A stretch of 64,000 nucleotides of DNA from Bipolaris cookei (GCA_002286855.1 NRSV01000094.1:1-64000), one strand, 5' to 3'; positions 11,961 to 22,540 are shown, numbered from the stretch's first letter. Translations and numbers: made by a program. The notes: generated by a model from the letters alone, not told the origin.

Positions 11961-12154
11961 CAGTTACTAGCGATAGCGGCTTCACCTCCGCAAGTAGTAT
12001 GACAAAAGTTCATTCATGGTAAGATTGAGGGTTGACCAATCATATCGGTTGTTCTGTAACTGGCTTCTCGCGCTAAGCTATGTACGGAAGGTGGGGCTGT
12101 TCGAAACCGCTACGTAGCTGCGTGTAAGGGTGAAGCCGCAATCGCTAACGACTG
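11961..12154. mobile_element. 194-bp MITE with TA target duplication (copy A)
   Basis: Terminal inverted repeats of about 30-35 bp (CAGT then TAGCGAT.GCGGCTTCACC at the left, its complement at the right) are flanked by TA at 11959-11960 and 12155-12156. There is no coding capacity. Related copies lie at 30095-30274 and 24680-24760, and a diverged one at about 28893-29105. Confidence 0.8.
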
Positions 12155-12181
12155 TAGCAACTCTGCTAACATCCACAAGCC

Positions 12182-12461
12182 GATGGACCAGGCCAGGGCT
12201 ACCCCTCATCATCGCTTCATGAATATTTTCGTCGGGTGGGGCCGATAGACTAGGCCGGGACTACTCCTCATCGCTCTATGAATGTTTTCGTCAGGTGGGG
12301 CCGATAGACTACTCCTCATCGCTTCATGAATGTTTTCGCCAGGTGGGGCCGATAGACTACTCCTCATCGCTCCATGAATGTTTTCGCCAGGTGGGGCCGA
12401 TAGACTAGGCCGGGACTACTCCTCATCGCTTCATGAATGTTTTCGCCAGGTGGGGCCGACT
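12182..12461. repeat. Tandem repeat, about 5 copies of a 49/60-bp unit
   Basis: Units contain CTCATCGCTTCATGAATG, then TTTTCG.CAGGTGGGGCCGA. Some copies carry an extra 11 bp (AGGCCGGGACT), so the period alternates between about 49 and 60 bp. The array ends about 145 bp before the SnoaL-like start codon and may lie within its promoter region. Confidence 0.9.
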
Positions 12462-12605
12462 AAACAAGCTTTCGTGCAGTCAGGAAAGGGAGACGCTGGT
12501 TCGATGATAAAACGCAAATAACAGCCCAAGACTGCAAGTTCAAATCTCGATCGTGTTCATCATCTTTCCGCCAAAACCGACCATTCGACACTACATTCAA
12601 TCACA

Positions 12606-13061
12606 ATGCCCACTCCCGAAGAAGTACGAAAAGAAGCAGATGCAGACTTCAATGCATTGCAAGATCAGCCAGTACAGACAGAAGACCAGGTCAAGGCCTG
12701 CAAAGCGCTCATCTACCTCTTCCTCGTTACATTCAAATACCACATGTACGAAGAAACGGAGAAAATTGTTTCCGAGGATTACGTGCAACACAACGAAACG
12801 CTGGGCACAGGACGGCAGTCTATCATCGATTTCTCAGAAAAAAGCATGAGGGGTGATTACTTCTATATGAAGTGGCAACGCATCATTGTCAATGGCGAAT
12901 ATGTCGGTGGGCAATTACATGTCAAGAACAGTCCTGAGGACAGTGGTTTACGGATTTTTGAGCTGCTACGCTATCGGGATGGTGTTTTTCTCGAGCATTG
13001 GGATACTATACAGCCAGTATTACCCGCATCCCAGAAGGTGAACCCTAATAGTGTCTTTTGA
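12606..13061 (+). CDS. SnoaL-like (NTF2 fold) protein
   Basis: Intronless 151-aa protein. It shows the SnoaL/NTF2-like pattern: an N-terminal helix pair, EDYVQHNETLGTGRQSI in the middle (the usual Q/H-containing pocket segment), then strands with GGQLHVKN and a final EHWDTIQPV. Members of this fold act as cyclases, isomerases or hydratases in polyketide and terpenoid pathways, but many are of unknown function. No signal peptide. Its position between an SDR and a Zn2Cys6 regulator fits a tailoring role. The specific reaction is not inferable. Confidence 0.8.
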   Translation: MPTPEEVRKEADADFNALQDQPVQTEDQVKACKALIYLFLVTFKYHMYEETEKIVSEDYVQHNETLGTGRQSIIDFSEKSMRGDYFYMKWQRIIVNGEYVGGQLHVKNSPEDSGLRIFELLRYRDGVFLEHWDTIQPVLPASQKVNPNSVF

Positions 13062-13224
13062 GGAATAATGAATAAGGTCTGGGATGGGCGAGTGTCCGAA
13101 AACGCCAGGAACATACCAACGTTCAATATTACATTACTATTACATGCAATCCTTTGATATAACAACGTGCTACAAAGTAAACCTAAACAAAAGTATATAA
13201 GCCACAGAGTCAACGCTACAACTA

Positions 13225-13495
13225 GCAATTGAGCTAAAAGTTAATATAATTGCAATCCAGGAGTCATTGATTCCGCCTCCTGGGAGCAACAACTACGAAG
13301 CCCCCAGGTCAACAGCCCACCAAAGCTTCTACCAAATATTTCCAAAAGCAGACCCGAACCTCCGACCAAGAGTTCTATTTTTATATATCTAGGTCTCTAA
13401 AAGCGGAGGTAAGGCTACTAGAGGAAATAGCTGACCCCGATGCTGTTGCTATCACTAACAAAGAAAGACGCTCAAAGCTCAATATCTACAACGTA
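13225..13495 (+). pseudogene. LINE ORF2 endonuclease-domain fragment
   Basis: A degraded frame reads NIIAIQES then a Pro/Asn-rich stretch, YEAPRSTAH and RVLF. This resembles the start of the apurinic-like endonuclease of Tad-type LINE ORF2. Stops are frequent, and it ends at the transposon inserted at 13498. Recognition rests on a short motif only. Confidence 0.4.
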
Positions 13496-13497
13496 TA

Positions 13498-14222
13498 ACG
13501 TACCTCACGGGCGAGCGGTCCACTTTTGCCAAGACCACACCACACTCTGCTACATTATGCCCCAGAATACCACACTCTGCGTCTATCTGGGGTGTAACGA
13601 GTTGTAATATTACTCAGGTACTACTTCTACATCATTCTTGAAGCCTGCCTCGTCAAAGTTATACGTTTCATCGTCCTGGATGCCGTACTTGGCTTTGATG
13701 TTAGCTACAAGGCTGAACCAGCCTTGTATAACCCCAGAATCCTCACAGAGGGCTCCCCTGTAGTCGTACTTGCGATTAAGCTTCACTTTAAGCTTTGGCT
13801 GGCGCGAAACAAACGTACTGGCCCAGTTTGAGCCAACAGGGCCTAAACCACGCTCTTCTCGCAAGGAATTTGCCATACTGGCCACATCTAAGAACCGAGG
13901 GTGGTATCCTCGCTCAGCAAGCTCAAGTACGTGCTCAACAATCACTTTCTCCTTAGCATTGGTCAGATTCCGTGAGTTGGCCATAGCATCGTCGCGTGAA
14001 GGTTGTCCAACGCGTCGCGCGCGTAGCGTAGTTCGTGGCACGTTGTAGATAGCTGCAGCGCGTCGCTCTGAGAGATTCACGTCTTGTTTAAGAGCTTGGA
14101 GAGCAAACTGTATCTGACATTCACTAGAAGGCTGTAACTGGTGTTGTTGTTGCGACATTGGGGTAGGGTAGGTGTTTTGGTTGGATCTTGGCAAAAGTGA
14201 TGCACTCGCCCGTAGGGTACGT
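13498..14222 (-). mobile_element. Internally deleted Fot1/pogo element
   Basis: Terminal inverted repeats of about 38 bp (ACGTACC, CACGGGCGAG, then CACTTTTGCCAAGA) bound the element; TA lies at 13496-13497 and TG (decayed TA) after 14222. It encodes only the N-terminal 211 aa of a transposase from 14245 (helix-turn-helix with SERRAAAIYNVPRTT, a second DNA-binding domain, first acidic motif FDEAGF). The rest of the catalytic domain is deleted, so it can move only in trans. Confidence 0.85.
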
Positions 14223-14275
14223 TGGTACAAATTGATCTCAAGCATCTATTTACTGCAAATCCACATTTTTATATA

Positions 14276-15163
14276 ACGTGTTTCACCAGTGTACCGGCCA
14301 CTTCCCCACGCTACCCCACCTTCGTAACAACGAGTAATGTCTCAACCACGCAACGCGTTCAAAGCCTATACTGAAGCAGATCTATTTATTGCTATTACTG
14401 ATCTTGATTCTAAGATAATTCAGAGTGAACGACGCGCTGCAGCACTCTATAGTATTCCCCGAACAACAATTCAAGGCCGACGCGCTGGCCAACGTTCTCG
14501 ACACGACTACGAACCACCAACTAAGCACCGAACAAAGCTAGAAGAGGATGCCATTACTAAGCGTGTAAAAGTTGAGGCCGAGCGAGGACTACCCTGTGAA
14601 GAGACGATGTGCGAGATATGGCTAATAGACTGCTCCAAGAGCGTGGCAGAAAGGAAATGGTAAGAACTGGGTTGACAGGTTTGTCCAGCGCAATCCTGAG
14701 TTACGTACGCGCCGGAGCCGTCCATATGATCATCAGCGAGCTGCCTGGGAAGACCCAGCGTTTATTAAGAGCTAGTTCGAGCTAGTTCGAGCTAGTTCAG
14801 AATACGAAGGCGAAGTATGGTATCGTAGACGAAGGTATCCACAACTTTGATGAAACTGGCTTTATTATGCGCAAGATTTTATCACAGTCAGTTATTACAG
14901 GCTCAGACAAACCAGGAAGAACAAAGAAGATCCAGCCAGGCAGTCATGAGTGGGTTACGCTGATACAAGGCGTCGGCGCAACAGCGAAGCGTATCCCAGC
15001 CTTTCTCATCTTCGCAGGCAAGGTTNATGATATAGAGGATAGCGACGCGTCTAAATAATAATATCTTGTTCAACTTTATAAGAAAAAATATGGTGGTGTT
15101 GCGCAATGCTATTACGAAGGTAGAGTAGCGTGGGGAAGTGGCCGGTACACTGGTGAAACACGT
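14276..15163 (+). mobile_element. Deleted Fot1/pogo element with about 50-bp terminal repeats
   Basis: Inverted repeats start ACGTGTTTCACCAGTGTACC and end with the complement at 15163; TA flanks both sides (14274-14275, 15164-15165). The transposase start (14337) is open for 108 codons, then carries the same frameshift and the same triplicated GAGCTAGTTC-type lesion as the copy at 5933. Sequence matches that copy until an N at 15026, after which a short different 3' end follows. The internal deletion or join therefore coincides with the N. Confidence 0.85.
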
Positions 15164-15165
15164 TA

Positions 15166-16182
15166 TGACACATTACAATCAATCCAATTCACCCTCCTGT
15201 AATTGACTGAATTTATTGTTAGCAAGTCTGTATACAACTAACGACTGCATCGGCTCTAGGGTTAGCGCGTACACTATCGGAGGAAGAAACCTCGAAAATA
15301 CAAGAGCAGTTATCTCAGTTTGGCGTCAGGTAACTCAGTTCAGTCAGTCCAGTCAGTCTGCAGGTGGCGGTGACGTCAGTCCAGTCAGTCAGCTTGGTTC
15401 GATTGAGAAATCTTGGCAGTCAGTCCAGTCTAGTCCAGTGAAGTCCAGTGATCTCACAACGTCAATCCGGTCAGTCCGGAGCTCTTTGGACTGATTGAAC
15501 TGACTGATAGCAACTCTGGGTGTAACCCATCCGCGTAGCTAACAGTGTCAGTCATCTCCTCAATCGAATCGTGTATTCTGTAGTTTGATGGGCATTATAG
15601 AAGAGTTATAGAGTCTTCAAAGTCGGAACATGATTTTCAATGTTGGCTTCGACCATTCGCAGAGTTCGCAACAAGCAATTAAGTGGGGCCCAAAAGGTCC
15701 AACTTGACTTGCTTGATTACCTACTAGGGCCTAGTCATTTCCTACAAAGGTTTAACTTCTACCTACATAGGTAATTAGGTCCCTGTGTGGTAGACTAGAG
15801 CCTAGTTGGCGTGTTGTTCCTCGATGGAATCTCCGCTTGCTCCTAGAATCCGGATGCCACCTAAAGTACCGGGATTCGGCGCGCTCCGACCGACACCCAG
15901 AGCGACTAGGTCCTATCGGCAAGATTGTGCACGGGCAACTAGCACTGTATATAGATAGCTACGTAGCTCAGAAGCTTAGTTCTCTATCGAATACAATCTT
16001 GTTACCAGGCATCGGCAACCTTTGCGCAGCCTCTCACACCCTGAAGGTGAACAACTTGACTTGCTTATTGCGAAATCTGAACATTCGGAAGAAAAGGTTC
16101 TCTCACAGAGATGTTTAAGAAAGAACCTTCAATTTTGCTCCAAGGAAGCAATCATCCACACCAACAAGTTACACAGAGACGT
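15166..16182. other. Non-coding stretch with CAGTCAGT-rich segment
   Basis: No gene recognised. 15330-15500 is dense in CAGTCCAGTCAGT-type motifs, reminiscent of the subterminal repeats of hAT-like elements. The phrase CTTGACTTGCTT occurs near 15695 and 16055 and also in the 3' region of the hAT element near 47180. This may be a non-autonomous hAT relic. Confidence 0.4.
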
Positions 16183-17673
16183 TCAGTTTGTGCTCATATT
16201 TCGCGCCCACAACTCGATAAGGTCAATATGGATCGCATTTGCGACGGCGTATCCTCTTTGCGATATAGTTTTGAGTAATTGGAGGATAAGATCTTGGTCT
16301 TTTTTATGAGAGACACGTGCTCCCGCGATTCGAAGTGGTATGAAGAGCAAAAGGCCAGCGAGACCGTGGTCTAGCAATTCCTGACCCAACCGAAGGATCT
16401 CATGCATGTGCATTTCAATGCTTGATCTGTTCAGTATTGGGGCTGGTGGTGAGTCAGGCTGGTTCCAATGCCTGTGGTAGTCATAAGAGCCTGAGAGATA
16501 AATGCTTATGGCGTGATAGTATGTTTTTGCTACGACAAGATCGGCGTCCACTTCGCAAGTGTCTTTTCCCCATGCTTCTGCACATATCCACCATCGTTGC
16601 AACCCTTTCCGCAATTCAATGCCCTCATCAGCAAGCTTTTGAGCCCCTGCATGATAAGGGTTGGATTGCAGGTATGTTTCTTCAGTTTGAGCGAAGCGGA
16701 GGGTGCGTAGGCTCAAGTCACAAAAATGCGGCAGCATATCGAACAAGGCCTCTTTGGGATGCCACAGCCTTTGACCCTCTTCGCAGCTCCACCATTGTGA
16801 CAGCGCATTGGTCCACTCAGGCTCACTCAGAAAAGTAGGTTGCGAATAGATTAACGCCCGGGCAATCTCGAAGATGCGAGTCGTGAAAAAGAAGTTGCGC
16901 CTGTGGTTAGCACCTGCATCCTTCAGCAGCAGATGTGCTGGGTGCTGCAAACGGAGGATGGCACATGTACCGTTCAGAAAGTGTGAGAGCCAGCCCGTGC
17001 CACTGCTGTCCTGCATCAACTGTTTGGACTTAGTATGATAGCAATTCTATCTTGGCATTTGCCTCGACACACCTCGAATAAAGCCAGGAAGAATGTTGAC
17101 CATAATAGAGCAGGCCCCGCGAATGAGTTTGACGTGATAGCAATCCTAACATATTTCACAGCCTGACTGTATGAATGCAGAGCTTGAAATTGGTCCTTCC
17201 TCACCCCTGTTGTGTTAAGCGACAATTTTTCCTGTTGACAACGATGAAGTGCAGCAATAGCAGAAACTGCATTGCTCAACGCAGGCGATTGGTGCAAGCA
17301 AAGCTGCAATTCGCTCTGCCATGATGAGTCATTCTTGGTGAGGACATTCATGGGTAAGAAAGAGTCGAAGAAGTAGGCCAAATCGCGGTCCAGGTCCATT
17401 ATTGGCTGGGCCTTACTACTAAGGCTCTGTTCAACAAAGACGAGCGCCACTGGATGACGGGTGGAAAACACGCATGACTGCTGTGTTCGTTTGCAATAGT
17501 CACACGGAGCACCGCCGCAGCACTCATTTCACGTCAGCACAGGAAGTTGGCGACACTAGTTGACTCACCTTGATCTTCCGCTTGGCACATGCTTCACATC
17601 TTGACTTCCGCGCGCGGCGGCCATCGAAAGGCCCTACACTAGATCTCATCTGTGCCCGATGCTCAGAGTGCAT
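16183..17673 (-). CDS. Zn2Cys6 transcription factor
   Basis: Fungal binuclear zinc-cluster regulator. Exons 17673-17569, 17522-17073 and 17019-16183 (introns 46 and 53 nt) encode 463 aa; an internal Met at 17649 is an alternative start. Six cysteines are complete after splicing: C26-x2-C29-x6-C36-x5-C42-x2-C45-x6-C52, with the basic KRKIK between. The first intron splits the cluster between Lys and the third Cys. The remainder resembles the C-terminal domain of sterol-uptake/UPC2-like regulators (fungal-specific domain 2), rich in hydrophobic helices. It is divergent from the hydrolase at 18155 and is a plausible local regulator of the surrounding enzymes, though that is inference. Confidence 0.88.
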
Positions 17674-18154
17674 TGATAAAGGAAAGAAAGGGGGTTCTTC
17701 TTGTATTTGCCAAGAACAAATATCAGCCTTCTTCGAATGTGGGAGTGAAAGAGCGCACTTGCGGCGTCGATTCGTTTTGACTCTGCCTAGAGAGGCGCAG
17801 TCAATGAGGCTTTGCACGCGCGCCTTCCTTGATTGGGAATTATTTGAGCGCCCTCCATATTCGCCTAACCTTCCCAATGCTGATCTTCCACCAACCAATC
17901 TTCAGCTTGAGGAGACCAAACTATCGTCCTTTTGTCGGACACGAGTAATGTTGAAGCATTGGCGTTTTCTGTACAGCGGAGTTTTCTGGGAACTTGCTTC
18001 CAAGTAGAAACGAAAGAGCGCTGCCACGTGTCAGTGGCATTCACTGAAGTGCATAGAGATGGTCCTATAAAGCAATAATTCTCTGCAATAAACAGTTTCA
18101 TGCAAATAAGCTCATCTTGCAACTTACCTCTAAGATCCCTTTGAGCTATTCACC

Positions 18155-19294
18155 ATGTACATTTTCCCTGCCTCGATCTTAGCCTACATGGCAATCCTTC
18201 ATCTACTTTCTGCGGCAAAAATAACCATTGGGCATGTCGGCCAGGACAACGTAACAATTGGGAGCGCATCCATTCTCTTGACGGACACGAATCGCCGAGA
18301 TCCTTATATTGACGATGGACGAAGCCGCTCTATCATGGTTTCAAGCTTCTATCCTGTCCTGAAGTGCACGAACAAAGGAACCAAACCTTATATGCCGCCT
18401 CAGACAGCTACTTTCATGGACAAGAAGTTCTCAGTCTACGGTTTGCCAAACAGAACATTCCCTTCTTTCGAATTCGAAGCATGCGACATATCAAGAGCCG
18501 AATACTCATATCCAACACCAGCTCTACCATTTGTGCTATTCTCTAGTGGGCTAGGTACCAGCAGGTATCTTTATAGCATTATGCTGCAAAGTATCGCGTC
18601 TTCAGGATATCTAGTTGTTTCCATAGACCACCCATACGACGCCGATATTGTCGAGTATCCTAATGGAACCATCATTACCGGCGTTGACATTCCTGACGAC
18701 AAGATCAATCAGACAGTCGCCACCCGTGCAAATGACATCTCATTTGCCCTCAACAGCCTACGCAAAAGCCATGTTTCTAAGAAACTGTTCCCAATCCATC
18801 CAATACTTCAACAAGTCCCTCAGATAGCTGTTCTGGGCCATTCTCTTGGAGGCGCGGCTGCAGGAGCAACGGTACTGCAAATCCCTTCTGCGCGTGGCGG
18901 CATCAATCTCGATGGAACCATGTTTGGTCCGGTCCTCGATAAGGGCCTTGATAAGCCCTTCATGCTAATCGGTCATGCCAACAAGACGCAAGAAACAGAC
19001 CCCTCCTGGAAGACGATGTGGCCAAAACTGCGAAGCTGGAAGAAAGAAATTGAGGTCCGCAAATCGGCGCACTATTCATTCTCTGACCTTCCGGCGCTCA
19101 TGAGCGCGTTGGGACTCGGAAGCGCGCAGGTGCCGGCTATTGGTGATCTGCTAGGTACGATTGAAGGGAAAAGGATGATGCAGCTTACAGTTGCTCATAT
19201 TGTTGCTTTTCTGGATTTCACCCTGAAGTCTCGCGAACAGAATGTATTTGCAGAGGTGGCCAGACGATTCCCAGAGGCTGTAACTATTGCCTGA
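18155..19294 (+). CDS. Secreted PAF-acetylhydrolase-like alpha/beta hydrolase
   Basis: Intronless 379-aa lipase/esterase of the platelet-activating-factor acetylhydrolase II family. The N-terminus is hydrophobic (FPASILAYMAILHLL) and likely a signal peptide. The nucleophile elbow is GHSLGG (Ser230), the acid is Asp253 in NLDG, and His306 in SAHYSFSD completes the triad. The oxyanion-side motif FSSGLGTSR is present. The family cleaves short acyl groups from esters. It is divergent from the Zn2Cys6 gene with about 480 bp between starts. It could be a pathway esterase or an unrelated secreted enzyme. Confidence 0.85.
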   Translation: MYIFPASILAYMAILHLLSAAKITIGHVGQDNVTIGSASILLTDTNRRDPYIDDGRSRSIMVSSFYPVLKCTNKGTKPYMPPQTATFMDKKFSVYGLPNRTFPSFEFEACDISRAEYSYPTPALPFVLFSSGLGTSRYLYSIMLQSIASSGYLVVSIDHPYDADIVEYPNGTIITGVDIPDDKINQTVATRANDISFALNSLRKSHVSKKLFPIHPILQQVPQIAVLGHSLGGAAAGATVLQIPSARGGINLDGTMFGPVLDKGLDKPFMLIGHANKTQETDPSWKTMWPKLRSWKKEIEVRKSAHYSFSDLPALMSALGLGSAQVPAIGDLLGTIEGKRMMQLTVAHIVAFLDFTLKSREQNVFAEVARRFPEAVTIA

Positions 19295-19431
19295 AGGCTC
19301 CTTTTTTCCACTTAGATGTGACTGCATAATCTTTGTTAGTTGTCTAAATTTTCACCAGCTGCTAACATCGTGGATAAGTGAGCGCCGCACCCCACCAACT
19401 TTGCACACCTACATAGGCGCGTGACTGCACC

Positions 19432-19558
19432 TGTGAGCCCAGAAGTACCATGTATAGTCACGTAGTTACTCACTGACTAACAACGCTGTATTTAAACTTG
19501 CTCCTATCATGATACACATCAAAATGTACAATACTTCACACACACCCAACTGCTTACA
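19432..19558. mobile_element. 127-bp solo LTR (copy 1)
   Basis: Begins TGTGAGC and ends GCTTACA, with a perfect 5-bp target duplication GCACC on both sides (19427-19431 and 19559-19563). The same sequence at the same length is found at 26784-26910, where the terminal 7-bp inverted repeat is perfect. Confidence 0.85.
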
Positions 19559-19882
19559 GCACCATATTATAATTGTCTTTTAGGGTCTGTTCGGTGTCTA
19601 GCTCAGCTCAACTCAGTTGCGAAAAACTAAGCCGGATATAGTAATTGGGGTAACCCCAAGCTACAACTGGACATCGCGTTCGGCAAAACGTCCAGCTCAG
19701 TTCAGTTCAATTAGCACGACCCTGGGTCCAGTCAGCTAGCGTTACTACTTAGGATTTAAACCATGCTTGGTGCAAGATCTATCCTTTCTATTACCTAAAG
19801 TAATTACCAAGAATTCCAGCTCATAACTGTTGCTTGTGAGCAGCAGTTGCAGCTCAGCTGGGGCGCACGAGCCATCTCACCT
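19559..19882. other. Possible 5' end of Harbinger or hAT-type element
   Basis: Contains AGGGTCTGTTCGGTG followed by CAGCTCAGCTCAA-type motifs (19580-19720), which look like a terminal and subterminal region of a DNA transposon. The matching right end was not found. No gene. Confidence 0.35.
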
Positions 19883-20227
19883 ATGGACGCTTCAATGATC
19901 AGTCTTATTGCAGCTACGGTAGCTACTGTAGTACTACAGGTTGTAGCCGAGGTGTATAGGCCTCAAAACCAGCAAAAATTCGGTATCCGAGCTCGCGAGA
20001 ATGATTATGACCAGGGAAGGCGGTGGTTGACTGAGGTTCTTACTGATGACTCGCACCTTCTTGTCGAAATACGTCTCCGTCTAGTAGTATTTAAAGCCCT
20101 CGCGGTATATCCAAGGGCTCATGGTTGTGCTGATAGTCACCATACCTTGTTGGAGGAGAAGCTGCTAATCTTCTTATATATCTGCAGCAGCGACTCGTCA
20201 TATCGGAACGTCAAATGTCATTGTGGG

Positions 20228-20739
20228 TGTTACACGGGGTTAGGCTATACTTCCTTAGCTTCGATCCGGGTTAGGGCGAAGAAGGCAAACGCGGTAAGCC
20301 GTGCGATTGTCTGGCGATTCGTGTGGAAAAGAGTTATGGATGTAACCAAAGTAAAGACAATCAATTCTGTATCAAATAGAATAACTAAGTGTCAATCTGA
20401 GTAAGAGAAGAACTTATGAGAGTTGATCACAACGAGAGTAATAATGAAATCCATCCATCCTTATATCCTCATTGTTTCCTGTCCTGGCATCAGACTTTGT
20501 TCGTGGAGTCACTGACTCCTCCCTGCTCATGTGAGGCCATGTTCTCACATATCTTGGGTGGCATCACTGATGCCAGCGTCTTGGCGTGATGCCAGTGTTC
20601 TGGCGTGGTGCCAATCACGTGGTCATTACCCCGCGCTAATCCTTCTGACTCAGACCTCTACAGGCCACAGTATCCAACTGCGCCCCTCTTGCTTTCTTGT
20701 CTGATGTCAAGGAGAGAATTCCTCTTGTCACTTGTAACA
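20228..20739. mobile_element. 512-bp solo LTR inserted in Harbinger
   Basis: Ends TGTTACA...TGTAACA form a 7-bp inverted repeat. The target duplication is GTGGG (left) and GTGGA (right). Coding of the transposase resumes directly after it (CHCG then HSLDTISR), which fixes the boundaries. Confidence 0.85.
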
Positions 20740-20785
20740 GTGGACATTCGCTTGACACTATATCCCGGTTAGAGTTAATAGTATC

Positions 20786-21092
20786 TGTCGCACGCGTAGG
20801 TGCGGTGAGAAAATGGAGGTTGTTGTTTGTCGCACGCGAACGTGCGGTGAATTGATGTGTGTATTGTGTGTCTTGTATGTATGATCTTCTTGTCTTTTGA
20901 TGTTGTGCTCTCTACAACTGTCTTTTGTACACGACCATTGCAGGGGCTTGTTACATGTAGAATATCGACATACATCGGCTGTAGTCCATGCCGATATATC
21001 CTGGCATAGTGTTGGCCGTAATTCATGCCGATATGTCCTGGCATAACATCGGGTGTAACTCATATCGATATATCCTTGCATGGTCTGCGACA
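20786..21092. mobile_element. 307-bp solo LTR with internal 36-bp repeats
   Basis: Ends TGTCGCA...TGCGACA; perfect 5-bp target duplication GTATC at 20781-20785 and 21093-21097. Three diverged copies of a roughly 36-bp unit (CATGCCGATATATCCTGGCA-like) lie near 20973-21080. It sits inside the Harbinger intron. Confidence 0.88.
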
Positions 21093-21311
21093 GTATCTTA
21101 CTTTAATAGGTATTTTACTTACCAAAAGCTAGATATTTCCATCATGTACTGGGTATACTAGTCTTAAGCCTCTACGGCGAGGTGGTAAGGCCTCCATTAA
21201 GCTCAACACCACACCAATTTGAGTTTGATAGGAAGCGCACGCCTTTTAAAGACTGCGTTGGCGCGCTAGATGGCACTCACTTCAAATTACATGTACTAGC
21301 AAGTCAGCAGG

Positions 21312-21499
21312 TGTAACGGGCTGAGCCCTGAGTCACATGACTAGGCTGCTAGCCTAGTCGCGTCCCTGGCAAGGTAAAGGCCGTGCGCCAACCCAAACAA
21401 AAGAGGCTCCCCGCTCGCGTCTTACCTTCTTTCTTCATCTTGACTGTAAATAGCATTTGGACTAGGTAGCTGGAATACAGTCCCTACAGACCGTTCATA
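21312..21499. mobile_element. 188-bp solo LTR inserted in Harbinger
   Basis: Starts TGTAACGG and ends with a decayed CCGTT(A)CA-like end. Target duplication is GCAGG/GTAGG (one C to T). The Gln-Gln-Ala-Arg coding context is restored when it is removed. Confidence 0.7.
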
Positions 21500-22179
21500 G
21501 TAGGCGCGCTTCCGCAATCGCAAGAGGGTGCTTACTCAAAACGTGCTGGCAGTTGTTGACTTTGGCATGAACTTTACCTACGTGTTAACTGGGTGAGAGG
21601 GCTCAGCTCATGATGGTAGACTCTATCAAGACGCAGTTGCTAGAGGCTTCACCTCACCGGGTGAAGGGAGATATTATCTAGCCGGTGCTGGGTATGCCAA
21701 TAAAGGCCTGTTGCTCTCGCCGTATAGAGGCGTACGCTATCATCTGCGAAAGATTACAGCTACTGGGCGCACACCACAAAGTAAGCAAGAGCTACTCAAC
21801 TTTCGCCATTTCAGCTTGTGGAATGTAGTAGAGCGTACCTTGGTGTCTTCAGCGGCGGTGGTGTGTATTTGATCGCCCTCATGAGTTTTCAATCAAGACA
21901 CAAGTGAAGCTAGTATAAGGCCTTATTGCTGTTCATAAACTCATTAATAAGTACTACTCAGTAGGTAAGAACATAGACTCGTTCGAGGCGGTAGAGAGTA
22001 TGGAGGAGGTCGAGGAGCAAGAACTTGATGAATACGACGCTGAAATGGGTGCGTGGAGGAAGAATATTGCAGAGAAACTCTGGAGGGACAACTGCGGGGC
22101 GCGTGATGTAGTAGAAATATAGAAATGATCTGATATATTTGTGGTGGTGGGAGGTATAGAACCTTACCACACACACAAT

Positions 22180-22540
22180 TTATTTACGCCCGGCGGCCGA
22201 GCCGAAAGGGCTACTAACACTAATCCAACTTTACACTTCTTATGCTACGTCTTGGTCTCCTTAGCCCATATGTCTTCTTTGGCCCACTTCTTTGTATAGC
22301 TTATTATCTAAATCAGAGCCCTTACTCAATACCTTGGCACGCCTCTTCTCTATCTACGATCGCTCCTCATCAAGTGCTCGTGGGTTAGTATTGCTGGTGG
22401 CAGACTAGCTCAGAGTCGGCATCTCTACGAGATTCTCTAAGTGTTCAGCGTCCTATCTTCGGCGGCTGAAGCGCTGTCTGCTGCTAGTTGCACGAGGCTA
22501 CTAATGAGTTTATGTTAGTAACTAGGTTTAACTAGTAGTT
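22180..22540 (-). pseudogene. Harbinger second-ORF tail
   Basis: Reverse-strand frame reads LDEERS, EKRRAK-like, DLDNKLYKEVG-like pieces with stops. This looks like the small accessory ORF that accompanies the nuclease in Harbinger elements. The block 22180-22330 recurs inverted at 56740-56930, including the GGCTCGGCCGCCGGGCGTAA segment. Confidence 0.5.

Larger units (their letters stand above)
19883..22122 (+). pseudogene. Harbinger (PIF-like, DDE_4) transposase split by three solo LTRs
   Basis: The N-terminal part (LLVEIRLRLVVFKALAVYPR, LLIFLYICSSDSSYRNVK) and catalytic part (DCVGALDGTHF, WEGSAHDGRLYQDA, GYANKGLLLSPYRGVRYHL, FKRRWCVFDRPHEF) are those of HARBI1-type nucleases. Removing LTRs at 20228-20739, 20786-21092 and 21312-21499 with their target duplications restores continuous coding. 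The second LTR lies inside an ancestral intron (20768-21132; 53 nt once the LTR and one target-site copy are removed). Remaining stops show the gene is dead. The C-terminal acidic tail (EEVEEQELDEYDAEMG) ends near 22122. Confidence 0.85.
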
